From Leucobacter muris (GTDB taxonomy: Bacteria; Actinomycetota; Actinomycetes; Actinomycetales; Microbacteriaceae): a DNA stretch of 64,000 nt. The stretch is from positions 2,356,001-2,420,000 of the forward strand of contig NZ_CP035037.1 of assembly GCF_004028235.1 (NCBI RefSeq), read 5' to 3'. Position numbers and translations under genes: made by a program. Of this stretch, positions 17,433 to 28,560 are shown one piece after another (position 1 is the stretch's first letter; each line of letters opens with the position of its first letter). Under the pieces are notes generated by a model that searched no databases, had not been told where the DNA came from, and worked only from the letters and a program-made list of their open reading frames with translations.

Positions 17433-17457
17433 ACTTATAGTCACAATGACTATAAGT
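17433..17457. promoter_or_regulatory. 25-bp palindromic operator of the NAD operon
   Basis: A perfect inverted repeat of 11 bp (ACTTATAGTCA at 17433-17443, complement at 17447-17457) has a three-base centre, in an AT-rich island 47 bases upstream of the nrtR start. Position and form make it the likely NrtR binding site controlling its own operon. Confidence 0.8.
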
Positions 17458-17691
17458 CAATTCGCTCCCAGCGCAATCCCACCCAGGACACAAGAAGGTC
17501 ACGAAGCTGTCGCAATGCCGGTATCTGGGATAGGCTCGCCGCAAGACCAGTAATGCCGAACGTTGGAGCACTCCAGACACGTTTTATCGCTGCGGCCCGC
17601 CGCAGCACGCACCACCAGTCTCCACGTCGGCGCCGTCGCCGTGGCACCCGGGTCGCATCACGCGGCCAGCAACACACGAAGGAAACACACT

Positions 17692-17895
17692 ATGGCCATC
17701 GGCACCGTGAAATGGTTCAACTCCGAAAAGGGCTTCGGCTTCATCACCCCCGACGACGGAGCTTCCGACGTCTTCGCGCACTTCAGCGCGATCCAGGGCA
17801 ACGGCCGTCGCGACCTCTTCGAGAACCAGCGCGTCGAGTTCGACGTCGAGCAGGGCCCCAAGGGTCTGCAGGCGAGCAACATCCGCGCGCTCTAA
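17692..17895 (+). CDS. cspA: Cold-shock protein
   Basis: The 67-residue single-domain cold-shock protein reads [20 protein letters not shown] at the start. The RNP1 motif (KGFGFITP) and RNP2-like motif (DVFAHFSAI) bind single-stranded nucleic acids. Length and sequence are typical of actinobacterial CspA. A GAAGGA site lies nine bases upstream. The preceding 230 bases hold no gene and could include a long 5' leader as in other csp genes. A strong terminator follows. Confidence 0.96.
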   Translation: MAIGTVKWFNSEKGFGFITPDDGASDVFAHFSAIQGNGRRDLFENQRVEFDVEQGPKGLQASNIRAL

Positions 17896-17912
17896 GCACA
17901 GCGCGACACCCG

Positions 17913-17946
17913 GCGGGGGTGCGGGGCTTCGGCCCCGCACCCCCGC
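17913..17946 (+). terminator. Strong terminator after cspA
   Basis: A perfect 15-bp GC-rich stem (17913-17927 with 17932-17946) has a TTCG tetraloop, 18 bases after the cspA stop, followed by TGCTGTTT. Confidence 0.88.
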
Positions 17947-18050
17947 TGCTGTTTCGGCCGACCCCGAACCCGGGATCCGACACCCCGCTGCCCGGCGCGC
18001 CCGTCAACCTGCCACCCGCGCGGCGCTCAGCCCGCCACCCGCCGCGGCAT

Positions 18051-20928
<2,878 letters not shown>

Positions 20929-21099
20929 GGCGAGGCCTCCCTGGCGCGTCGCCCGGGGCGCCTCCCCCGCACCGCGCCCGCAGCCCGGGCCCTTTCCCCC
21001 ATTCTTGCTTCTCCCTTCCCTTCCCCTTCCGCTTCCCGGCCGCGAATGGTCGAAAAGCGCGCCCGCAGCGGCGAGAGGCAGCACTTATCGACCACTCGA

Positions 21100-21172
21100 C
21101 AGCGTCAGCGTCAGCGTCACCCCCACCAGCGCCACCCCACCAGCGTCACCCCACCAGCGCCACCCCACCAGC
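21100..21172. repeat. Short tandem repeats, 6-nt then 14-nt unit
   Basis: Three copies of a GCGTCA-type hexamer (21100-21119) lead into four copies of a 14-base unit ACCAGCG(C/T)CACCCC (21111-21166) plus a partial copy. They lie in the gap between fadH and the TetR gene. No gene is apparent in 20929-21227. Confidence 0.75.
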
Positions 21173-21227
21173 AGCGTCCCGCCAGGAGCCCCTACCAGCG
21201 CACCTCCGATCGCGCCGGGGCGAGCCG

Positions 21228-21800
21228 TCAGCCGCGAGGCTCGAGCACGGCTCGCGCGGTCGCGAGCGCGTCGAGCAGCATGAGATCGAGGCGGTTGCGC
21301 CCCGCACCCCGGTCGGCCCAGCGCCACACCGCGGAGACGAGCGCGGCCGCGTACCCGGCTCCCGCCACGCAGGCGCGCACGGCTTCGACGCCGTCGCGTT
21401 CGAGCCGAGCCGCAATCGCGGTGCCGATGCGCAGCTGGCGCGCGGCGCGGCCGGCCTCGAGTTCGGGCTCGACCCCCATCGTGCGGGCGTCGACGATGGC
21501 GAGGGCGAGCGTGTCGGGGGTGTCGCCGAGGGCGAAGACCGCGAGGGCGTCGGCGAGGGGCGGCGCGGGATCGGCGAGTGCGTCGAGCAGCGCGTCGACG
21601 CGGCGGTCGAAGCCGAACCACAGGATCTCAGATTTGCCCGCGAAGTAGTTGAAGAAGCTCGACCGACTCACCCCGGCCCTGCGGGCGATCTCGGTGATGG
21701 AGGTCGCCTCGTACCCCTGTTCGAGGAACAGCTCGCACGCCGCGTCGGCGAGCACCTCGCGGGAGGAGGCGGGCGGGCGCCCGCGCGTGGGAGAGCTCAT
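21228..21800 (-). CDS. TetR-family regulator
   Basis: The 190-residue regulator has a TetR N-terminal DNA-binding domain (residues 10-58: ADAACELFLEQGYEATSITE, IARRAGVSRSSFFNYFAGK). A divergent ligand domain ends DLMLLDALATARAVLEPRG. It is divergent from the oligopeptide transporter operon at 21992, which it may control. The ligand is unknown. Confidence 0.92.
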   Translation of the reverse strand: MSSPTRGRPPASSREVLADAACELFLEQGYEATSITEIARRAGVSRSSFFNYFAGKSEILWFGFDRRVDALLDALADPAPPLADALAVFALGDTPDTLALAIVDARTMGVEPELEAGRAARQLRIGTAIAARLERDGVEAVRACVAGAGYAAALVSAVWRWADRGAGRNRLDLMLLDALATARAVLEPRG

Positions 21801-21908
21801 GCCAATACCCTACTCAGCCGGCCGGCTCCCGCTTCGGCCGCGGGGCAGGACGCAGCGCGCGTCGTGCGCGTGAGACGGGACCCGGTGCATGCGGTGTGCG
21901 CTAGTATC

Positions 21909-21935
21909 GATTTGTTGAACCGGATCTAATAAATC
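21909..21935. promoter_or_regulatory. Candidate operator over the peptide-transporter promoter
   Basis: An imperfect inverted repeat, GATTTGTT (21909-21916) and AATAAATC (21928-21935), lies directly after a TAGTAT hexamer (21903-21908) that could be the -10 box. It is AT-rich, in the divergent gap between tetR and the binding-protein gene. Confidence 0.4.
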
Positions 21936-21991
21936 CTGAGGATTCGAATCCGACCCCTCTCCAGCCCCGACCCGAGGAGCTTCACGCACCC

Positions 21992-23626
21992 ATGTCCCGA
22001 CACTCCGCCCGCCCGCTCTCGCTGATCGCGCTCGCCGCGGCCGGCGCCCTCGCCCTCAGCTCGTGCAGCGCCGACGCCGGCGACGCCGCCCCGCAGGAGG
22101 GCGGCACGCTGATCTATGCGACCGGCGACGCCGAGCCGACCTGCCTCGATCCCCACGTGGGCGGCAACTACCCGCAGGCCCTCATCTCGACCCAGTACCT
22201 CGAGCCCTTGGTAGGCCGCGACGCGAGCGGCCAGATCCAGCCGTGGCTCGCGACCGAGTGGCAGCCGAGCGACGACGGCCTCACCTGGGACTTCACGCTG
22301 CAGGAGGGCGTGACCTTCACCGACGGCACTCCGCTCGACGCCGCCGCGGTCAAGGCGAACATCGAGCACCTGCAGGATCCGGACACGCAGTCCTCCACCG
22401 GCTACCTCGCCGTGCAGAAGATCGCCGAGATCGAGGTCGTCGACGACACGCACGTGCGCTTCCACCTTTCCTCCCCCGACTCGGCCCTGCTCGAGTCGCT
22501 GAGCCAGCAGTGGACCGCGATCCAGTCGCCCGCCGGCATCGAGCGCGGCATGGAGGAGAACTGCCAGGCCCCGATCGGCACCGGCCCGTTCATCGTCGAG
22601 GGCTGGACGCCGCAGCAGCAGGTCGACCTGGTGCGCAACGACGACTACCGCACCCCCGGTCCCGAGGCCGACCACGAGGGCCCCGCGCACCTCGAGCGCA
22701 TCGAGTGGCGCTTCATCCCCGATGCGGCGACCCGCAATGCGGCGCTCACCTCGGGTGAGGTGCACGTCATCGACAACCCGCTTCCCGCCGACATCGTCGC
22801 GGCCGAGAACGGTGGCGACGGCATCGAGCACATCGACGCCCCCCGTCCGGGCGCCGTCAACCGCATCGAGCTGAACTCGGGTCAGGCGCCGTTCGACGAC
22901 GCCCGCGTGCGCGAGGCGTTCATCCGCGTCGCCGATCCGAACCCCGGGGTCGAGTCCCTGTTCCGGGGCGTCGCGACGCGCTCGTACTCGCCGCTCTCGA
23001 GCACCGAGCCGACCGCGGCCGGCGACGAGTCGCTGTTCGAGACCGACCCCGATGCCGCGAACGCGCTGCTCGACGAGGCGGGCTGGACCGAGAAGGGCGA
23101 CGACGGGGTGCGCGTGAAGAACGGCGAGCGCCTCGACGTGCGCTTCCCGGTCAGCACCAACCAGTCGACCGCCGCCGAGCAGTCGCTCTTCGAGCAGATC
23201 CAGGCGAACGCGGCGGTCGTCGGCTTCGACGTGATCCTCGAACCGGTCGACCTCAGCAGCTGGTACGGCGCGCTCGCCGCGCACGAGTACGAGGCCGTCA
23301 GCGCCCCCTACACCAAGGTCGGCCCCGACGTGCTGCGCGTCCTGTACCACTCCGACGGCACCATCCCGGCGCCGTCGGGCTACTTCGCCAACAACGCGCA
23401 GCTCAAGGATCCCGAGCTCGACGCGATCCTCGAGCAGGCCTCGGCCACCCTCGACGAGGCGCAGCGTACGAAGCTCTACGCCGAGGCGCAGCAGCGCATT
23501 CTCGAGAGCTACACCGTGCTGCCGCTCTACGACCAGCAGAATCACTTCCTGGTGAACGGCGTCGAGGGCGTGACCACCCTCGGCACGGTGGCCACCCCCA
23601 CGTTCGTCAACGCACGGATCGCCTGA
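21992..23626 (+). CDS. Peptide ABC transporter substrate-binding lipoprotein (SBP family 5)
   Basis: The 544-residue protein is exported and lipid-anchored. It has a basic N-terminus (MSRHSARP), a hydrophobic core and a lipobox ALSSC with cysteine near residue 26. The SBP5 body includes EPLVGRDASGQIQPWLATEW and DGLTWDFTLQEGVTFTDGTP near residues 70-115, the family signature. GAGGAGC lies upstream of the start. It begins a four-gene operon with two permeases and a double ATPase, so it likely imports oligopeptides or similar solutes; specificity cannot be read. Confidence 0.93.
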   Translation: MSRHSARPLSLIALAAAGALALSSCSADAGDAAPQEGGTLIYATGDAEPTCLDPHVGGNYPQALISTQYLEPLVGRDASGQIQPWLATEWQPSDDGLTWDFTLQEGVTFTDGTPLDAAAVKANIEHLQDPDTQSSTGYLAVQKIAEIEVVDDTHVRFHLSSPDSALLESLSQQWTAIQSPAGIERGMEENCQAPIGTGPFIVEGWTPQQQVDLVRNDDYRTPGPEADHEGPAHLERIEWRFIPDAATRNAALTSGEVHVIDNPLPADIVAAENGGDGIEHIDAPRPGAVNRIELNSGQAPFDDARVREAFIRVADPNPGVESLFRGVATRSYSPLSSTEPTAAGDESLFETDPDAANALLDEAGWTEKGDDGVRVKNGERLDVRFPVSTNQSTAAEQSLFEQIQANAAVVGFDVILEPVDLSSWYGALAAHEYEAVSAPYTKVGPDVLRVLYHSDGTIPAPSGYFANNAQLKDPELDAILEQASATLDEAQRTKLYAEAQQRILESYTVLPLYDQQNHFLVNGVEGVTTLGTVATPTFVNARIA

Positions 23627-23790
23627 GCGGCGACCGGCAGAATAGGCGTATCCGAGTGCGAGGCGTTCGCCCCGATGGGCCGACCCGCAGCGGCGTCCCG
23701 TGCCCGACCGGCGCGGGACGCCGCTCCGCGGATCGGCGCGCCGGGGGGGCGAGCCGCGCGCACCGCTTCGACCGAGGGGCAGCAGTTCAC

Positions 23791-24759
23791 GTGAGAGCCA
23801 GAGGGATCGCGCGCGCGTTCGCGACGCGGATCGGTGCAGCCCTGCTCGTGGTCTGGTTGACCGCCACCGTCGTGTTCTTCGCGCTGCGACTCTCGGGCGA
23901 CCCGCTCGAGGCGATCATGGGCGGACCGGGATCGCAGGCCGGTGCCGAGGCGACGGACCGGGCGAGAGAGGCCTACGGGCTCGACCGGCCCCTCGTCGTG
24001 CAGTACCTCGCGCAGCTGTGGAACACGGCGACGCTGCAGTTCGGCGACTCCTACTCCCGGAAACAGCCGGTGGCCGAGCTACTCGCCGCGAACCTGCCGC
24101 CCACGCTCGTGATCGCGACGCTCGCGCTGCTGCTCGCCTGGGTGCTCGTGGTGCTCGGCGCGCTCGTCGTCGCGGTCGCGGGCCGCGGCCGCGTCGGCCG
24201 CGCGATCCGTTCGGCGCTGGCCGGCCTCGAGACGGTGGCCTCGGTCGCCCCGCAGTTCTTCGTGGGAGCCGTGCTGATCCTCGTCTTCGCGAGCGGCCTC
24301 GGCCTGCTGCCCGCGACGAGCGGATCGTCGCCCACCGGCCTCGTGCTGCCCGTCGTGACGCTCGCCGTGCCGATCGCGGGCTATCTCGCGCACGTGCTGC
24401 AGGGATCCCTCGTCGAGGCCGATGACGCCCCGTTCGCCGTGACGGCCCGCTCGCGGGGGGCGTCGGAGGCGCGGGTGCTGTTCAGCCACACGCTGCGCCA
24501 CGCCGCGCTGCCCGCGCTCGCGCTGTCGGGGTGGGCGTACGGCTCGCTGCTGAGCGGAGCCGTAGTGGTGGAGGCGCTCTTCGCCCGGCAGGGCATCGGG
24601 CGCATGCTGCTCGAGGCGGCGACGGTGCGCGACGTGCCGGTGGTGATCGGGGCGGTCGTGGTGATCGCACTGCTGTACGTGGCGATCATGCTGCTCTCGG
24701 ATCTGCTCGAGCACCTGGTCGATCCGCGGCTGCGCCGCCGAGGGGTGATCCCCGCATGA
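23791..24759 (+). CDS. ABC transporter permease (DppB/OppB type)
   Basis: The 322-residue protein has six membrane helices. The N-terminal RIGAALLVVWLTATVVFFAL helix and the GDPLEAIMG periplasmic start are typical of OppB-type permeases. The EAA loop (VTARSRGASEARVLFSHTLRHAAL, first part near residue 220) contacts the ATPase. A GTG at 23791 is chosen because the preceding open frame is arginine/proline-rich and has no membrane start. It overlaps the next permease by ATGA. Confidence 0.9.
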   Translation: MRARGIARAFATRIGAALLVVWLTATVVFFALRLSGDPLEAIMGGPGSQAGAEATDRAREAYGLDRPLVVQYLAQLWNTATLQFGDSYSRKQPVAELLAANLPPTLVIATLALLLAWVLVVLGALVVAVAGRGRVGRAIRSALAGLETVASVAPQFFVGAVLILVFASGLGLLPATSGSSPTGLVLPVVTLAVPIAGYLAHVLQGSLVEADDAPFAVTARSRGASEARVLFSHTLRHAALPALALSGWAYGSLLSGAVVVEALFARQGIGRMLLEAATVRDVPVVIGAVVVIALLYVAIMLLSDLLEHLVDPRLRRRGVIPA

Positions 24760-25598
24760 GTGCTCGGCGATTCGGAGGACGCGAGGGCGGGGTCGTGCTC
24801 GGCCTGCGCCTCGGATGGTCGGGATGGATCAGCACGGCGATCCTGCTGCTCGCCCTCGTCGCGGTCTGCGCACCGCGATTGCTCGCCCCCGGCGACCCGC
24901 TCGCGGTGCACCCGGCCGACGGCTTCCAGCCGCCCTCGGCAGCGCACCTCTTCGGCACCGACGAGTCGGGCCGCGATCTCTTCACCCGCGTCGTGCACGG
25001 CGCCGCCGCGTCGGTGGGCATCGGCCTCGCGGCGACCGGCATCGGCATCGGCGTCGGGGCGGCGCTCGGCTTCGCCGCCGGGCTCGGCCCGCGCTGGCTC
25101 GACGGTTCGCTCGGCCGCGTCTTCGAGGTGCTGTTCGCGCTGCCCACGCTCGTGATGGCGCTGCTGTTCATCTCGGTGATGGGATCCGGCCCCACCGCGT
25201 CGATCCTCGCGATCGGCCTCGCCACGATCCCCGGCTACGCGCGCATGCTGCGCGCTCGTGTGCGCGGCATCGCGGCCAGCGGCTACGTGGAGTGGGCCCG
25301 ACTCGACGAGGTGGGCCCGGCGCGGGTATTCGTGCGGCACATCGCGCCGAACTCGCTGTGGCCGCTGGCCTCGGCCGCGACGCTCGGGATCGGCCAGGCC
25401 ATCGTCTGGGTGTCGGCGCTCGGCTTCCTCGGTCTCGGGGCCCTGTCTCCCTCGCCCGAGTGGGGGGCGATGCTGAACGCGGGGCGCGTGTACCTCACGA
25501 CGGCCTGGTGGATGACGGTGTGCCCGGGCCTCGCGATCGTGCTGGTCGCGGGGGCGCTCACGGTGCTGGGGCGACGATTGGGGAATGCTCGTGACTAG
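24756..25598 (+). CDS. ABC transporter permease (DppC/OppC type)
   Basis: The 280-residue second permease has an N-terminal helix (WISTAILLLALVAVC), the OppC-type sequence HLFGTDESGRDLFTRVVHGA near residues 66-85, and an EAA loop with GYVEWARLDEVGPARVFVRH. The start at 24756 overlaps the upstream stop (ATGA), and the end overlaps the ATPase gene by 14 bases, so the operon is tightly coupled. Confidence 0.92.
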   Translation: MSARRFGGREGGVVLGLRLGWSGWISTAILLLALVAVCAPRLLAPGDPLAVHPADGFQPPSAAHLFGTDESGRDLFTRVVHGAAASVGIGLAATGIGIGVGAALGFAAGLGPRWLDGSLGRVFEVLFALPTLVMALLFISVMGSGPTASILAIGLATIPGYARMLRARVRGIAASGYVEWARLDEVGPARVFVRHIAPNSLWPLASAATLGIGQAIVWVSALGFLGLGALSPSPEWGAMLNAGRVYLTTAWWMTVCPGLAIVLVAGALTVLGRRLGNARD

Positions 25599-27210
25599 GT
25601 CGGTTCCGACCGGGGACGGCGCGACGGCCGTGCTCGAGGTCGAGGGGCTCAGTGCGGCGCTGCGCGGCCCGCGGGCGGGTTTCGGCGCGAGCGCCCGGGG
25701 CACGCGCGATGCGGGAGGCCCGACCGGCGACCGGCCCGTGCTCGACGGCATCGATCTGCGGGTGCGCCCCGGCGAGTGCGTGGCGGTGGTCGGCGAATCG
25801 GGCGCCGGCAAATCGGTGCTCGCCCGCACCCTGCTCGGGCTGACCCAGGCGGACCCCCGCTGGACGGTGCGCGCCGACGCCTTCGAAGCGGCGGGCCGCG
25901 ATGCCCGCAGGCTCACGCCCCGCCAGTGGCGCGGCCTGCGGGGGCGCTCCATGTCGCTCGTGCTGCAGGACGCGCTGCAGTCGCTCGACCCGCTGCGCAC
26001 GATCGAGGCCGAGGTCGGCGAGGCCCTCGCGGCGCGCGGGATCGGCCGCAGCGAGCGGCGCGCCGCCGTGATCCGCGCGCTCGAGGGGGCCGGGCTCCCC
26101 GACGCCGCATCCCGCCTGCGGCAACGGTCGGGCGAGCTGTCGGGCGGCATGCGACAGCGGGCGCTCATCGCATCGGCGCTCGTGCACGAGCCCGAGCTGC
26201 TCGTCGCCGACGAGCCGACCACCGCGCTCGACCCCACCACGGCGACCCGCGTGCTGCGCCTCTTCGACGAGGTGAAGCGGCGGGGCACGGCGATCCTGCT
26301 CATCAGCCACGATCTCGCGAGCGTCGCCCGCGTCGCCGATCGGATCGCCGTGCTCGACCGGGGCCGCGTCGTCGAGCAGGGCGCCGCCGAGCAGATCCTG
26401 CGCCGGCCCGCCCACCCCGTCACCCGCGCGCTCGTCGACGCGATCCCGCGCGGCCCGAAGCCCCGGTCGGCGAGCCGAACCACCGCCGAAGCCCCCGGCT
26501 CCCCCGACTCCCCCGCGCTGCTCGCGCTGCACGGCGCCGCTCGCCGCTTCCCGGCTCCCGACGGCGGCACGACGGGTCTGCACGGGGTCGACCTCGTGCT
26601 GCGGCGCGGTGAGGCTGTCGGCGTGGTCGGCGAGTCCGGAGCGGGCAAGAGCACACTCGCGCGCATCCTCGTGGGCGCCGAGCAGCCGGACGCGGGGGCG
26701 GTCGAGCGCGTCGATCCCGGGTGCCGCGTGCGGCTCATCCCACAGGACCCCCTTTCCACGTTCGACCCGCGCTGGCGGGTCGGCAGGATCCTCACCGCCT
26801 CGCTGCGCGACGCCGGCCGCTCGCCCGTCGAACTGCTCGCGCAGGTCGGGCTCGGCCCCGAGTACCTGCATCGCCGACCCGCGACGCTCTCGGGCGGTCA
26901 GCGACAGCGCATCGCGATCGCGCGAGCCCTCGCCGCAGAACCCGACGTGCTCGTCTGCGACGAACCGGTGTCGGCGCTCGACGTGACCACGCAGGCCGGC
27001 ATCCTGCGACTGCTGCGGGATCTGCAGGAGCGGCGCGGCGTCTCGCTCGTGTTCGTCTCGCACGATCTCGCGGCGGTGCGCACCGTGTGCGACCGCGTGC
27101 TCATCATGCGCGACGGGCGCGTGGTCGAGTCGGGTGAGACGGAGCGGGTGTTCGCGGATCCGGGCGACCCCTTCACGCGGGAGCTCATCGCGAGCGCGAC
27201 CGCCGACTAG
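25585..27210 (+). CDS. ABC transporter ATPase with two fused nucleotide-binding domains
   Basis: The 541-residue protein fuses the DppD- and DppF-like ATPases. Domain 1 has Walker A GESGAGKSVL, signature LSGGMRQRAL and Walker B ELLVADEPTTALDP, followed by the H-loop LISHDLASVARVAD. Domain 2, from about residue 310, repeats these as GESGAGKSTL, LSGGQRQRIA, VLVCDEPVSALDV and FVSHDLAAVRTV. All catalytic residues are present in both. It ends the operon of binding protein and permeases. Confidence 0.95.
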   Translation: MLVTRSVPTGDGATAVLEVEGLSAALRGPRAGFGASARGTRDAGGPTGDRPVLDGIDLRVRPGECVAVVGESGAGKSVLARTLLGLTQADPRWTVRADAFEAAGRDARRLTPRQWRGLRGRSMSLVLQDALQSLDPLRTIEAEVGEALAARGIGRSERRAAVIRALEGAGLPDAASRLRQRSGELSGGMRQRALIASALVHEPELLVADEPTTALDPTTATRVLRLFDEVKRRGTAILLISHDLASVARVADRIAVLDRGRVVEQGAAEQILRRPAHPVTRALVDAIPRGPKPRSASRTTAEAPGSPDSPALLALHGAARRFPAPDGGTTGLHGVDLVLRRGEAVGVVGESGAGKSTLARILVGAEQPDAGAVERVDPGCRVRLIPQDPLSTFDPRWRVGRILTASLRDAGRSPVELLAQVGLGPEYLHRRPATLSGGQRQRIAIARALAAEPDVLVCDEPVSALDVTTQAGILRLLRDLQERRGVSLVFVSHDLAAVRTVCDRVLIMRDGRVVESGETERVFADPGDPFTRELIASATAD

Positions 27211-27223
27211 AGACCCGTGCTTC

Positions 27224-27291
27224 CGAGATGCGGAGCGTCGGATTGCCGGTTCATCATCTCGACGAGCAGCGGTTCAGCGCCCCGCATCTCG
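27224..27291. terminator. Inverted repeat between convergent genes
   Basis: Arms CGAGATGCGG (27224-27233) and CCGCATCTCG (27282-27291) are separated by 48 bases, between the ABC ATPase gene and the convergent glutamate-cysteine ligase gene. The position suits a bidirectional terminator, although the loop is long. Confidence 0.4.
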
Positions 27292-27318
27292 AAGAGGGGC
27301 GGGCGGGTGCCCGGACCC

Positions 27319-28425
27319 TCAGGCCGGCTCGACGCGCGAGCTGTCCCGGTAGAGCCGGATGAGGCCCTCGAGGCCGTCGTCCTCGAACCGTTCGAGCTGG
27401 CGGCGGGCCGGGCCGCCGGTGCGGCGCAGGCGCTCGACGTAGCCCCGCACGCACTCGAGGTCGTCGGTGCGGCGCAGCTCGGCTTCCACCCCCGAGACCA
27501 TGCGCTCGAGGGTGTCGAAGGCGGGCTCGGAGCGCGCGGTGGTCGGGTCGATGAGGTCGGCGCCGAGGCCGTCGCGCGCCGCCATCCAGATCGCGCCGTT
27601 CACGAGCCCCGGGGTCGCGCGCGGCCGCGGCGTGCCCGCCTCGGCGTCGCTCAGGGCGCGCTCCACGAGGGCGCGCACGAGCACCGCGAAGCAGACGGCG
27701 TCCTCGGCCTCCAGCTGCGCATCGGCGATGCGCAGCTCCATCGTCGGGTAGTTCTGGGAGAGCCGAGCCAGCCAGGTCACCACCCCAGAGTCGAGCAGCA
27801 CGCCGCTGTCGACGAGCTGTTCGACGGCACGGGCGTAGTCGTCGCCGCTCTCGAAGTCGGGCGGGAACCCGGCCACCGGCCACGACATGTTCATGATGTG
27901 GCGCCAGCGCGCGAAGCCCGTCGGCTCGCCGCACCAGAGCGGGGAGTTCGCGGTCATCGCGAGCAGCGCCGGCGCCCACGGCGCCAGCCGGGCGAGCACC
28001 TCGACCCCGGCGTCGGGAGACGGGATCTCGACGTGCACGTGCGTGCCGGTGACGTACTGGTAGGCCGCGGCGTTCCTCAGCTGCGCGTCGAGCTCGCGGT
28101 ACCGTGACTTCGGCGTGACGGTTCCGGCCGCGTCGCCGCCGACGGGCGGCAGGCCGCTGCCTGCCAGCACGATGCCGCGATCCGCGGCCTCACGCGACAG
28201 CGCGCTGCGAAAGCCCGTGAGCGTGTCGAGCGCTTCCTCGGCGGTGCGGCACACCGGGGTGGCGGTCTCGAGCTGACTCGAGAAGAATTCGCGCTCGGCG
28301 GGGGCCACCGAGTTCGGGGCCGAGCGCACGAGCTCGGCGGCGAGGTCGGTCGGGGCGCCGTGCTCGACGTCGAGCAGCAGGTATTCTTCCTCGACCCCGA
28401 AGCTGCGGAACTCATCGGCTGCCAT
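27319..28425 (-). CDS. Carboxylate-amine ligase, YbdK/EgtA-type glutamate-cysteine ligase family
   Basis: The 368-residue member of the GCS2 family starts MAADEFRSFGVEEEYLLLD, the conserved FGVEEEYLL substrate/metal motif. It continues with QLETATPVC, GTHVHVEIP (metal ligands), ARWRHIMNMSWPVAGFPPDF and TMELRIADAQ. These enzymes form gamma-glutamyl peptide bonds using ATP. YbdK members have weak glutamate-cysteine ligase activity, and the true substrate is often unknown. ATG 28425 has GGAGGG five bases upstream; the longer frame to 28530 has no support. Confidence 0.9.
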   Translation of the reverse strand: MAADEFRSFGVEEEYLLLDVEHGAPTDLAAELVRSAPNSVAPAEREFFSSQLETATPVCRTAEEALDTLTGFRSALSREAADRGIVLAGSGLPPVGGDAAGTVTPKSRYRELDAQLRNAAAYQYVTGTHVHVEIPSPDAGVEVLARLAPWAPALLAMTANSPLWCGEPTGFARWRHIMNMSWPVAGFPPDFESGDDYARAVEQLVDSGVLLDSGVVTWLARLSQNYPTMELRIADAQLEAEDAVCFAVLVRALVERALSDAEAGTPRPRATPGLVNGAIWMAARDGLGADLIDPTTARSEPAFDTLERMVSGVEAELRRTDDLECVRGYVERLRRTGGPARRQLERFEDDGLEGLIRLYRDSSRVEPA

Positions 28426-28560
28426 GTGGCCCTCCTTCGCGTTCAGCCGGCGCGGCGCGCCCCGGCTTGGAGTTCGAGCGTAGAGCGTCCGGGGCGCGGT
28501 GTCACCGGGGTTGATTTCGCAGGCGGGCAACCGATAGGCGGCCGTGACCCGAAGCCGGGC

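Noticed and set aside
13485..17444. One very long leftward open frame covering nadB, nadA and nrtR regions.
   Set aside because: It is formed by fusion of shadow frames with parts of real genes. Domain boundaries and overlapping start/stop codons show separate genes, with nadA changing frame.
21100..21172. CRISPR-like array in the 14-base tandem repeats.
   Set aside because: Units are contiguous without spacers and far too short for CRISPR repeats.
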